Positions 7,536 to 14,332 of a stretch of DNA of 21,490 nucleotides are shown in pieces. The position numbers and the translations under genes were made by a program. The notes below the pieces were generated by a model. It was not told the origin of the DNA. It was given only the letters and a program-made list of their open reading frames with translations, and did no database searches. This DNA is from Syntrophomonas sp. UBA4911. Its GTDB lineage: Bacteria > Bacillota > Syntrophomonadia > Syntrophomonadales > Syntrophomonadaceae. The DNA is taken from NCBI GenBank assembly GCA_002398105.1, contig DHCD01000016.1, positions 1 through 21,490 of the forward strand. Direction: 5' to 3'. Every line of letters starts with the position of its first letter. Position 1 is the first letter of the stretch.

Positions 7536-7780
7536 TAAAATACTCCTCTCGTATCTACCAGAATTTGACTGGCATCTTCATTGCGCAGGGCTATAACCGT
7601 ACCTTTAATCCAATAAGCAGTCGGGTTCCCTGCCGGGCTGCGGCGGATGCTATCCACTCGGGAACCGGGCACCAGGCCCAGATCAAGCAGTCGGCGCCGA
7701 TTAGGGCCGATAGTTACGATGCTTGTAATCCGGGCACTGCTTCCGACCGGGATATCTGCCAGGGATAAGGAAGAGTGCAT
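7535..7780 (-). CDS. feoA: FeoA, SH3-like ferrous iron transport accessory protein
   Basis: This 81-residue protein has the FeoA fold signature: LADIPVGSSARITSI (7-21), RRRLLDLGLVPGSRVDSIRR (28-47) and a C-terminal VIALRNEDASQILVD (62-76). FeoA proteins bind FeoB and support Fe(II) uptake. It is the first gene of the minus-strand Feo operon. GAGGTG (7791-7796) lies ahead of the ATG, and a DtxR-like palindrome (7883-7900) lies about 100 bases upstream. Confidence 0.93.
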   Translation of the reverse strand: MHSSLSLADIPVGSSARITSIVTIGPNRRRLLDLGLVPGSRVDSIRRSPAGNPTAYWIKGTVIALRNEDASQILVDTRGVF

Positions 7781-7882
7781 ATATTATCTTCACCTCTTTT
7801 AATTGCCGGACCTTTCTTTCTGAGTAGTGCTTTAAAAAGCTTGCGGCGGGTAAGAAAGTTGCAGTCGGCTAACTTAATGTTT

Positions 7883-7900
7883 AATCTAATGTATTAGGTT
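7883..7900. promoter_or_regulatory. DtxR/IdeR-like palindrome upstream of feoA
   Basis: AATCTAATGTATTAGGTT has perfect CTAAT/ATTAG arms around GT and outer AA/TT symmetry with one G-T type mismatch. The half ATTAGGTT resembles half of the DtxR/IdeR consensus (TTAGGTTAG C CTAACCTAA). A second, poorer TTAA-rich half lies next to it at 7869-7883. On the minus strand a weak -35 (TTGATA, reverse of 7903-7908) abuts it, so a bound repressor would block feoA transcription. The binding protein is inferred, not shown. Confidence 0.5.
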
Positions 7901-7961
7901 TATATCAATCGTGTGCATGTCCCTGGTGTATCTTTGATGCATTTGTGGTTCTGTTGTTTAC

Positions 7962-7989
7962 TTGACAGCGAAAAGGTATGAATTAAAAT
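7962..7989 (+). promoter_or_regulatory. Sigma-A promoter of the small coiled-coil gene
   Basis: A perfect -35 TTGACA (7962-7967) is followed after 16 bases by TAAAAT (7984-7989), one base from consensus. It is divergent from the feoA promoter region. The spacer holds AAAAGGTATG, which resembles the AAAGGTA half-site seen at 2030-2038 and 16202-16208. Confidence 0.7.
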
Positions 7990-8011
7990 CTTAGTAAGAG
8001 GAGTGATTCTT

Positions 8012-8287
8012 ATGGAAAAGCGTAACATTCTTGAGAACTCAGCTTATTTCCTGGCCCGCCAATCAGGCCGGATGCTTAATATAGGTAAGCTCAAATTAAA
8101 CATCGCTAATCTGGAAAATGAGATCTACAATTTAAAGGCTGAACTGGGTGATATTATCTATCAATCTTTTAAAGAAGGAAGCGATTGCAGTGAACAAATC
8201 AGCGGGCTTTGCGCCCGACTGGCCCAGATGGATAAACGGCTGCAGGATATGCAAAAAGAAGCGGGAGGGAATAAAAATAATATTTGA
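8012..8287 (+). CDS. Small coiled-coil protein of unknown function
   Basis: This 91-residue soluble protein is mostly helical with heptad-like leucines, for example LKLNIANLENEIYNLKAEL (28-46) and ISGLCARLAQMDKRLQDM (about 64-81). The pattern of a helical pair with an LGDIIYQSF segment recalls small Clostridia proteins that carry a C-terminal zinc ribbon, but no ribbon is present here, so it may be a shortened relative. Start at the ATG 8012 is preferred over GTG 8003 because AGAGGAG (7997-8003) sits eight bases upstream of the ATG. It has its own strong promoter and precedes htrA by about 100 bases. Function unknown. Confidence 0.7.
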   Translation: MEKRNILENSAYFLARQSGRMLNIGKLKLNIANLENEIYNLKAELGDIIYQSFKEGSDCSEQISGLCARLAQMDKRLQDMQKEAGGNKNNI

Positions 8288-8302
8288 TTAGGATAATTTT
8301 CC

Positions 8303-8331
8303 TTGACCCTGGGGGATGATTTTGATATATA
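8303..8331 (+). promoter_or_regulatory. Sigma-A-type promoter of htrA
   Basis: TTGACC (8303-8308) and TATATA (8326-8331) are separated by 17 bases, with transcription starting about 50 bases before the htrA ATG. Each hexamer differs from consensus by one to two bases. Confidence 0.55.
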
Positions 8332-8389
8332 GTTTCTATTGGGGCGATATCACAATGTTGAACAATTAAGCTTGGCGAAAGGAGTTGTT

Positions 8390-9553
8390 ATGATGCGAAA
8401 AACCTGGATTATTACTGTAGTTGGAGTCCTTTTGGCCGGTTTTCTTCTGGGAGGGAGTATTGTAGCGGAAAATACCGGAATCCCGCTGCTATCCGGTCTG
8501 TTTGGAACCAATTCGGATAACCTGATTGAAAATAAAGTACCGGTTAACACTGCCAGTGCGGCAGCATCCCTGCCCATGGGGGTAGCGGATATTGCAGAAA
8601 AGGCAGGGCCGGCGGTAGTTAATGTTGAGGCCAGGATCAAAGTGAGTTCGGGAATGTCCGATCCCTTTATGAATGATCCTTTTTTCCGCGAGTTTTTTGG
8701 AGGAAGCATGTCGGCGCCACAGTCTCGCTATGAAAAAGGTATCGGCACCGGCTTTATTATCTCGGCTGACGGTTATATAATCACCAATCAGCACGTAATA
8801 AACAATGCCGATCAGATAACGGTCAAACTGACTGGGGGGAAAGAGAACATTCCCGCCCAGGTGGTAGGGCAGGACTACGAACTGGATCTGGCGGTGCTGA
8901 AAATTGATGGTAAGGATTATCCTACTATACCCCTGGGTGATTCCGATAAAATGAGAGTGGGGGATTGGGTAGTGGCTATCGGTCAGCCCTACGGATTGGA
9001 TCACACGGTTACTACCGGTGTGGTATCGGCTAAAGGGAGACCTGTTACCATTGAGGATCGCAATTATAAAAATCTGATTCAGACTGATGCAGCTATAAAT
9101 CCGGGTAACAGCGGCGGGCCTCTGCTGAACATGGCGGGGCAGGTGATTGCCATTAATACCGCAGTTAATGCCCAGGCGCAGGGAATCGGTTTTGCCATTC
9201 CGATCAACACCGCTAAAGGAGTCTTGCAGGAACTTATGAATGGGCAGAAGGTTATTCGGCCTTATATGGGTATAAGTATGCTCGACTTAAACGAGGAAAT
9301 ATGCAATGAACTGGGGTTGCCCGCAGATACCCAGGGCGCAGTGATAGTGGAGGTTGCCTCGGGTAGCCCGGCAGCCAAAGGAGGATTGCGGTCCGAGGAT
9401 GTCATCCAGAAGCTGGATGGAAAAGCAATTACCTCAGGGAGCGATGTTCAGACGGCAGTGGAACGTAAAAAGGTGGGAGATAAACTGAGTGTGGAATTGC
9501 TCCGGCAGGGTAAAAAAGTGACCTTGGAACTGACCCTGGTGGCCAAGCCATAA
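8390..9553 (+). CDS. htrA: HtrA/DegP-type membrane-anchored serine protease with one PDZ domain
   Basis: This 387-residue protein starts with a signal-anchor (MMRKTW then a hydrophobic run, about 7-26) that would place the protease outside the membrane. A linker (30-70) leads to the trypsin-like domain with catalytic H135 (TNQHV), D166 (YELDLAVL) and S241 (NPGNSGGPLLN). A single PDZ domain (about 290-385; GSPAAKGGLRSEDVIQKLDG) follows. One PDZ is typical of Firmicute HtrA, which removes misfolded secreted proteins under stress. The frame is open upstream to 8339, but AAAGGAG (8378-8383) fixes the start at the ATG 8390 (or 8393). The gene has its own promoter and a strong terminator. Confidence 0.95.
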   Translation: MMRKTWIITVVGVLLAGFLLGGSIVAENTGIPLLSGLFGTNSDNLIENKVPVNTASAAASLPMGVADIAEKAGPAVVNVEARIKVSSGMSDPFMNDPFFREFFGGSMSAPQSRYEKGIGTGFIISADGYIITNQHVINNADQITVKLTGGKENIPAQVVGQDYELDLAVLKIDGKDYPTIPLGDSDKMRVGDWVVAIGQPYGLDHTVTTGVVSAKGRPVTIEDRNYKNLIQTDAAINPGNSGGPLLNMAGQVIAINTAVNAQAQGIGFAIPINTAKGVLQELMNGQKVIRPYMGISMLDLNEEICNELGLPADTQGAVIVEVASGSPAAKGGLRSEDVIQKLDGKAITSGSDVQTAVERKKVGDKLSVELLRQGKKVTLELTLVAKP

Positions 9554-9567
9554 ACCGAATAATACGG

Positions 9568-9595
9568 AAGCCCTCGCAGCTACGGGGGCTTTTTT
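9568..9595 (+). terminator. Rho-independent terminator after htrA
   Basis: AAGCCCTCG (9568-9576) pairs with CGGGGGCTT (9583-9591) around a six-base loop, with one T-G pair, and a run of six T follows (9590-9595). It lies 15 bases after the htrA stop. Confidence 0.85.
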
Positions 9596-9646
9596 GTTAA
9601 ATATTTAAGTTGAATAAGCTATGCTTTTCTGCAGGAGGGGTGGAGT

Positions 9647-9835
9647 ATGGCCCGAAAGAGAAAACGCCTGCTGAATGTTTCAACCCCGGAAAAGAAAAGG
9701 ACGACTATTGATCCTAATCGGATCAAGGTACGGGATATGCGGGGGATTCTTTTAAGCGGCTGCGGGTACCATAAAGACAAGAAAAAACTAAGTAGCAAAT
9801 ATGCCTGCCGACGCCCGGAGCAGGATGAGGATTGA
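9647..9835 (+). CDS. Small basic protein of unknown function, coupled to cca
   Basis: This 62-residue protein is rich in Lys and Arg (MARKRKRLL, PEKKRTT, HKDKKKL) and ends in acidic PEQDED. It has two cysteines, C39 in SGCGYHKDKKK and C54 in KYACRRP. No family is recognised. Reality is supported by AGGAGGGG (9633-9640) six bases before the ATG and by its position five bases ahead of the cca start. The charge suggests nucleic acid or ribosome contact, but that is inference. The position after a terminator implies a promoter in 9596-9632, which I could not identify. Confidence 0.55.
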   Translation: MARKRKRLLNVSTPEKKRTTIDPNRIKVRDMRGILLSGCGYHKDKKKLSSKYACRRPEQDED

Positions 9836-9840
9836 CTTAT

Positions 9841-11139
9841 ATGATTAAAGCTATTGCCCGCGATATAGCTGCTCACGGAGGAAAGGCCTTCTATACCGGC
9901 GGTTATGTCCGCGACCGTCTGCTCTTGGGCGAAGCGGCAAGCGGACAAGATATTGATATAGAAGTCTTCTCGCTGACCCGGGAAGAGCTGCTTTCCATCC
10001 TGGTTAATTACGGAGGAGGCGTGGTAGTAGGCAGATCCTTTCCGGTAATCAAGCTTAAGAATAACCCGCAGTGGGATTTTACCGTGCCGGAAGAGGCCTC
10101 TGCCAGCTACCGGGACGCATGCGCCCGACGCGATTTTACCATCAACGCCATGATGATGGATGTCTTAAGCGGAGAAATCCTTGATTTTTCAGGGGGACAG
10201 GAGGACCTGGAAAAGAGAATTATCCGTCACACCAGTGCAGATGTATTTGCCGTTGATCCTTTACGTGCCTACCGGGCAGTGCAACTGGCAGCCCGGCTTG
10301 ATTTTGCTATCAACCCGGTCACCCTGGATTTAATCAAGCGGTGCCCGCTTCAGTATATAAAACCGGAGCGGATTATGGAGGAACTGCGCAAATTGCTCCT
10401 CCTTTCCTCCCACCCCTCAATCGGACTGAGGTACATGCGGGGAACCGGGATATTAAAACGCCGGCATCCTATGCTCTTCAGCCTTATTGGCTGTAAGCAA
10501 TCACCGGCTAATCATCCTGAAGGCGACGTCTGGGAACATACTTTACAAGTGGTTGATGTAGCTGCCGGCCTTAAGCAGCAATCACGTCACCCCGAGGCTC
10601 TGATGTTCGCCGCGCTTCTGCACGATATCGGCAAACCCGCGACTACCCGCACCCGGGAGGGCAAAATTACCGCCTACGGACATGACCTGGAAGGTGAAAA
10701 GCTGGCCCGGGTCTTTCTTAATCAGCTTAATGCGGCCGGCAATCTTACTGCTGCTGTAAGCAAACTGATAAGAGAACATATGCATCCGGTTTTGCTATAT
10801 AAAACCCGGGATAAGGTCAGCGATAAGGCTATCAGAAAACTGGTCAATCGGATCAATGTCCGGGAACTGCTGCTGCTGGCGGAAGCTGATTTTAAGGGCC
10901 GGGGCCGGGAAAGGGACTTTGAGCCGGTGCGGGAATGGTTAACCCAGAGGATAAAGAGCCTGGGTCTGGATCCGGAACGAGGGATAGTGCCGTGGCTGGG
11001 GGGAAAAGATTTGATTGCCCTGGGCATGAAGCCGGGAAATCATTTCCGCCGGATACTGGACGCGGCTTTCGAAATGCAGCTGGAAGGCAAATCCCGGGAG
11101 GAAATCCTGGACTGGTTAAATCATCAGGCAAAAAGCTGA
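9841..11139 (+). CDS. cca: CCA-adding tRNA nucleotidyltransferase / poly(A) polymerase family, with HD domain
   Basis: This 432-residue enzyme adds or repairs the 3' CCA of tRNA. The class II nucleotidyltransferase head has GGYVRD (20-25), catalytic DID (D37, D39), RRDFTINAMMMD (96-107) and DPLRAYRAVQLAARLDF (139-155); ERIMEELRKLL (176-186) belongs to the neck. A C-terminal HD phosphohydrolase domain carries EHTLQVVD (232-239) and ALLHDIGKPATT (258-269), with H261-D262. This layout matches the HD-containing branch of the family. The start ATG 9841 is preferred over TTG 9832 because GGATGAGG (9823-9830) is better placed. Whether it adds all of CCA or only part cannot be told. It follows the small basic gene closely. 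Confidence 0.9.
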   Translation: MIKAIARDIAAHGGKAFYTGGYVRDRLLLGEAASGQDIDIEVFSLTREELLSILVNYGGGVVVGRSFPVIKLKNNPQWDFTVPEEASASYRDACARRDFTINAMMMDVLSGEILDFSGGQEDLEKRIIRHTSADVFAVDPLRAYRAVQLAARLDFAINPVTLDLIKRCPLQYIKPERIMEELRKLLLLSSHPSIGLRYMRGTGILKRRHPMLFSLIGCKQSPANHPEGDVWEHTLQVVDVAAGLKQQSRHPEALMFAALLHDIGKPATTRTREGKITAYGHDLEGEKLARVFLNQLNAAGNLTAAVSKLIREHMHPVLLYKTRDKVSDKAIRKLVNRINVRELLLLAEADFKGRGRERDFEPVREWLTQRIKSLGLDPERGIVPWLGGKDLIALGMKPGNHFRRILDAAFEMQLEGKSREEILDWLNHQAKS

Positions 11140-11150
11140 CTTAAAGAAAT

Positions 11151-11167
11151 GCGGGCCGCCGGTCCGC
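11151..11167. other. GC-rich hairpin after cca
   Basis: GCGGGCC and GGTCCGC (one G-T pair) form a seven-base stem with a three-base loop, 12 bases after the cca stop. There is no T run, so it is a possible mRNA 3' stabiliser rather than a standard terminator. A second small hairpin, GCCCAG/CTGGGC, lies at 11229-11247. Confidence 0.4.
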
Positions 11168-11283
11168 AACCAAATATGAAAATAGTAGATAGTTATAGCG
11201 TGGAGTTTGGATGCATAAATATTCCGCCGCCCAGACTACGCCTGGGCAACACTATTAGTTATATTGCCAGGTGAGGTGAGAAA

Positions 11284-11604
11284 GTGAATAATATTTTTAC
11301 CCTTCCGGATAAAATTCCTGCTCATGAAATAAATGAAGCCCTTATACCGGATCAAGGGATTCTGATTGAGCGCATTATATCTGCCGGGCAGTCTTCGCCA
11401 CCAGGATTCTGGTATGAACAGGAGCGGGATGAATGGGTGGTGCTTCTCCAGGGCGAATCCGAACTGCTATGGGAAGAAGGGCGCAAGCTGACCCTTAAGG
11501 CAGGAGACTGGGTTTTACTGCCTGCGGGGGAGCGTCATCGGGTGGAGAAGACTTCAACTGACCCACCCTGTATTTGGCTGGCAGTACATGGAAAGATAAT
11601 TTGA
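11284..11604 (+). CDS. Cupin-domain protein
   Basis: This 106-residue protein is a single cupin barrel. Cupin-type pieces are EWVVLLQGESELLWEEG (about 46-62), LKAGDWVLLPAGERHRVE (69-86) and CIWLAVHG. The usual HXH of motif 1 is not evident; RDEWVVLLQGE keeps the glutamate, and H84 in the second motif is present, so metal binding is possible but not certain. The start is GTG 11284 after GAGGTGAG (11273-11280). It is a stand-alone gene between cca and the reductase trio; the substrate is unknown. Confidence 0.75.
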   Translation: MNNIFTLPDKIPAHEINEALIPDQGILIERIISAGQSSPPGFWYEQERDEWVVLLQGESELLWEEGRKLTLKAGDWVLLPAGERHRVEKTSTDPPCIWLAVHGKII

Positions 11605-11714
11605 AGTAGCTGCCTGCGTATCCGTCAACCCCTCTGATATATAACTCCAGGTTATTTTAAATATAATGCTGCATGTGATATATTTAGGGTAAAAGGGGAA
11701 GAGGGGTTGCACTC

Positions 11715-12842
11715 ATGACTATAAATGTAGAGGATTTTACGCATATTCGAGAAACCAGCCTGATAAAAATCAAGGAAGCCAAAGACGGGGGGCAAAAAGT
11801 GGTCGGCACCTATTGCACCTATTGTCCTCAGGAGATGATTCTGGCGGCAGGAGCTATTCCGGTCAGCCTCTGCGGCACCAGTGAAAAACCGATTGCCGCA
11901 GCGGAAGAAGTGCTGCCGCGTAATCTTTGCCCGTTGATCAAGTCATCCTATGGCTTTGCCGCTACCGATACCTGCCCCTTCTTTCATTTTTCCGACCTTA
12001 TTATCGGGGAGACTACCTGTGACGGCAAGAAAAAAATGTTCGAGATCATGCAGGACATCAAGCCGGTACATGTGATGCAGCTGCCTCATCTGCATCAGCT
12101 GGATGCGGCGCTGAAGCTATGGATTACTGAACTGAGACGTTTACGTTCTGTTTTGGAAACAGAGCTGGGGGTAGAGATAACTGAAGAAAAATTATGGGAA
12201 GCGATTGATAAGGTAAACCGGGAAACGGCTGCCGTAAAAGCTATATGTGACTTAAATAAGGGAGAGCCGGTATTGAGCGGTCTGGATTTGCTCACTGTTA
12301 CCTGGTCCAGGAATTTTAGCAGCGATAAAGACAGGATGTTTTCTATGCTTAAGGAGTTACAGGAAGAACTGGCAGCCAGCCGACAGGCGGGTTCTGCCCC
12401 AAAACCCCGGGTGCTGCTTACCGGTTGCCCGGTAGGGGTAGGATCGGAGAAGGTTATACGTCTGGTGGAAGAAGCCGGAGGCTGCATTGTAGCCATGGAG
12501 AATTGTTCCGGTTATAAGACGCTGGAATTGCAGACTGATACCGGACTCAGCGATCCCATAGTTGCCTTAGCTCAAAAATACATGTCTATACCTTGCTCCT
12601 GCATGAGCCCCAATCCTTATCGGTTAGAATTATTGCAGCGCATGATAAAAGAATTCCGGGCTGATGCGGTTGTTGACCTGACCTGGCAAGCCTGCCATAC
12701 TTATAATATTGAAGCTTTCGAAGTGGGTAAACTGGTAAGAGGCAATGGCCTCCCTTATCTGCACCTGGAAAGCGATTATTCTTCTTCTGATTTGGAGACA
12801 TTAAAAATTCGCATTGAAGCATTGTTGGAGATGGTGGCCTGA
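11715..12842 (+). CDS. 2-hydroxyacyl-CoA dehydratase-like double-cubane cluster reductase
   Basis: This 375-residue protein belongs to the HgdB/FldC/YjiM superfamily. It is a single subunit without an HgdA-type partner next to it, which matches the double-cubane cluster proteins (DCCP, described from Carboxydothermus, with an [8Fe-9S] cluster) better than true two-subunit dehydratases. Candidate cluster cysteines include C34 and C37 (GTYCTYCPQE), C72 (NLCPL), C87 (TDTCPFF), C102 (ETTCDGKKKM), C238 (LLTGCPVG), C264, C294, C296 and C327 (WQACHTYN). It would receive low-potential electrons from the ATP-driven activator encoded next. Its stop overlaps that start (TGATG). The natural substrate of such enzymes is unknown. 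The ribosome site is GGGGAAGAGGGG. Confidence 0.85.
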   Translation: MTINVEDFTHIRETSLIKIKEAKDGGQKVVGTYCTYCPQEMILAAGAIPVSLCGTSEKPIAAAEEVLPRNLCPLIKSSYGFAATDTCPFFHFSDLIIGETTCDGKKKMFEIMQDIKPVHVMQLPHLHQLDAALKLWITELRRLRSVLETELGVEITEEKLWEAIDKVNRETAAVKAICDLNKGEPVLSGLDLLTVTWSRNFSSDKDRMFSMLKELQEELAASRQAGSAPKPRVLLTGCPVGVGSEKVIRLVEEAGGCIVAMENCSGYKTLELQTDTGLSDPIVALAQKYMSIPCSCMSPNPYRLELLQRMIKEFRADAVVDLTWQACHTYNIEAFEVGKLVRGNGLPYLHLESDYSSSDLETLKIRIEALLEMVA

Positions 12843-13612
12843 TGTTGGTCGTTGGTCTTGATATCGGATCAGTTGCAGCCAAAGGGGTAATACTGGATAA
12901 AGATACCATGCACCGGGCTATGGTACCAACTGGCTGGAGTCCGCGGGATGCCGGTGAAAAGCTGATAAGCGAATTATTAGAACTGTCCGGACGTAAGCGG
13001 GAACAGGTGGATGATATAGTTGTAACCGGTTATGGCAGGATTGCTATTGCCGGCGCCGGTCAGGCAGCAACCGAAATAAAATGCCATGCCCGGGCGGTGG
13101 CTGAGATTTATCCTGCGGTGAGAACCATAGTCGATATTGGCGGGCAAGATAGTAAAGTAATCCGGCTCAATGAGCAGGGCCGGGTAATTGATTTTGCCAT
13201 GAATGATAAATGTGCCGCCGGAACCGGTCGCTTTTTGCAGGTAATGGCAAATGCTTTGGGGCTGGATGTAAGTGAGTTGGGGGAAAATGAAGACTCCGAT
13301 AAAACAGTCTCCATCAACAGCATGTGCACTGTTTTTGCTGAATCCGAGATAATCGGTTTGCTGGCCCGGGGTACATCCAAATCCGGTATAATTGCCGGAT
13401 TGCACCAATCGGTGGGCAGAAGAGTGGCGGCTATGGTGAGAAGAATTGGCATCTCCGGTGAAGTGGCTTTTACCGGAGGAGTGGCACGCAATCCGGGAGT
13501 ACGCCGTGCTCTGCAGGAAGAATTGGGGTGCCGGCTTATAATACCGGAGGAGTGCCAGTTCACAGGAGCGTTGGGTGCTGCCCTGCTGGGGGCGGAGCAG
13601 CAATTTAATTGA
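12842..13612 (+). CDS. ATP-dependent activator of dehydratase/double-cubane reductase (BadF/HgdC family)
   Basis: This 256-residue ASKHA-fold ATPase transfers single electrons to its partner with ATP hydrolysis. It shows the phosphate motif GLDIGSVAAKGVIL (5-18), VDIGGQDSKVI (97-107) and the adenosine region TGGVARNPGVRRAL. Two cysteines, C124 (NDKCAAGTG) and C162 (SMCTVFAES), would each be supplied by both monomers to hold one [4Fe-4S] cluster, as C127 and C166 do in the HgdC archetype. The start codon overlaps the reductase stop, implying equal production of the two. Confidence 0.92.
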   Translation: MLVVGLDIGSVAAKGVILDKDTMHRAMVPTGWSPRDAGEKLISELLELSGRKREQVDDIVVTGYGRIAIAGAGQAATEIKCHARAVAEIYPAVRTIVDIGGQDSKVIRLNEQGRVIDFAMNDKCAAGTGRFLQVMANALGLDVSELGENEDSDKTVSINSMCTVFAESEIIGLLARGTSKSGIIAGLHQSVGRRVAAMVRRIGISGEVAFTGGVARNPGVRRALQEELGCRLIIPEECQFTGALGAALLGAEQQFN

Positions 13613-13627
13613 AAGGGTGGTTCAATA

Positions 13628-14209
13628 ATGGGTAAAATTGTAGATGCCAGGGGGCTTAACTGCCCGCAGCCGGTTATTATGACCAAGAGAGCCATGGGAG
13701 AGCCTGGAGGCGATGACATTGTCACTATAGTTAACCAGACGGTAGCTTTGGAAAATGTCAGCAAATTGGCTCAAAGCCAGGGCTATGAAACCGAAGTGGA
13801 ACAAAAGGATAACGACTATTATATTCATATGACCAGAATGGCTGACGCTGATGAGGTGGATGGTACTAATGCAGAGGAGTTAGCCGTTCTGATCCGCAGC
13901 AACCTTTTCGGGCAGGGGGAAGCTGAACTGGGTCAGGTGCTGATGAAAAGCTTCTTATTCAGTCTGAATGAATTGGATACCCGGCTTACCCATATCATAT
14001 TTATGAACAGCGGCATTTTCCTGACTATTGAAGGCTCACCGGTACTTGATATCCTGAATGTACTGGAGGAAAAAGGAGTTGGAATTCTCTCCTGCGGTAC
14101 CTGCCTGGACTTTTATCAGGCCAAAGATAAACTGGCAGTGGGCAGCGTTACCAACATGTATACGGCTCTGGAAATCATAACCACGGCAGGACGCAGTATT
14201 ACCCTGTAA
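13628..14209 (+). CDS. yedF: YedF: TusA-like plus DsrE-like sulfur/selenium carrier protein
   Basis: This 193-residue protein joins an N-terminal TusA/SirA domain (1-70; active-site LNCPQPVIMTKRAM, C12) to a C-terminal DsrE-like domain (about 85-193) with SCGTCLDFYQAKDKL. This fusion defines the YedF family, which is known to co-occur with selenium use (SelD) in many bacteria and is thought to carry persulfide or perselenide. It begins 16 bases after the activator, with AAAGGGTGG upstream, and ends in a strong terminator, so it is the last gene of the reductase trio. SelD is not in this window. Confidence 0.9.
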   Translation: MGKIVDARGLNCPQPVIMTKRAMGEPGGDDIVTIVNQTVALENVSKLAQSQGYETEVEQKDNDYYIHMTRMADADEVDGTNAEELAVLIRSNLFGQGEAELGQVLMKSFLFSLNELDTRLTHIIFMNSGIFLTIEGSPVLDILNVLEEKGVGILSCGTCLDFYQAKDKLAVGSVTNMYTALEIITTAGRSITL

Positions 14210-14213
14210 GGCG

Positions 14214-14240
14214 ATCAGGGAAACTCTTTCCCTGGTTTTT
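14214..14240 (+). terminator. Rho-independent terminator after yedF
   Basis: CAGGGAAA (14216-14223) and TTTCCCTG (14227-14234) pair perfectly around CTC, with weaker pairs outside, and a run of five T follows (14236-14240). It separates the reductase/YedF unit from the cysteine desulfurase. Confidence 0.88.
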
Positions 14241-14332
14241 ATTTCTTTTCATCCTTAATTATATCCCTACCTTCGACCGACAGTGTTTCTGCAGGCAGAG
14301 GGCGAGGTGCAGAGGAAGGAAGAACATTTACA

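Noticed and set aside
13610..13630. UGA stop of the activator as a selenocysteine codon, given the YedF context
   Set aside because: The protein is full length at the stop, the following codons do not extend the family, and no SECIS-like hairpin is evident.
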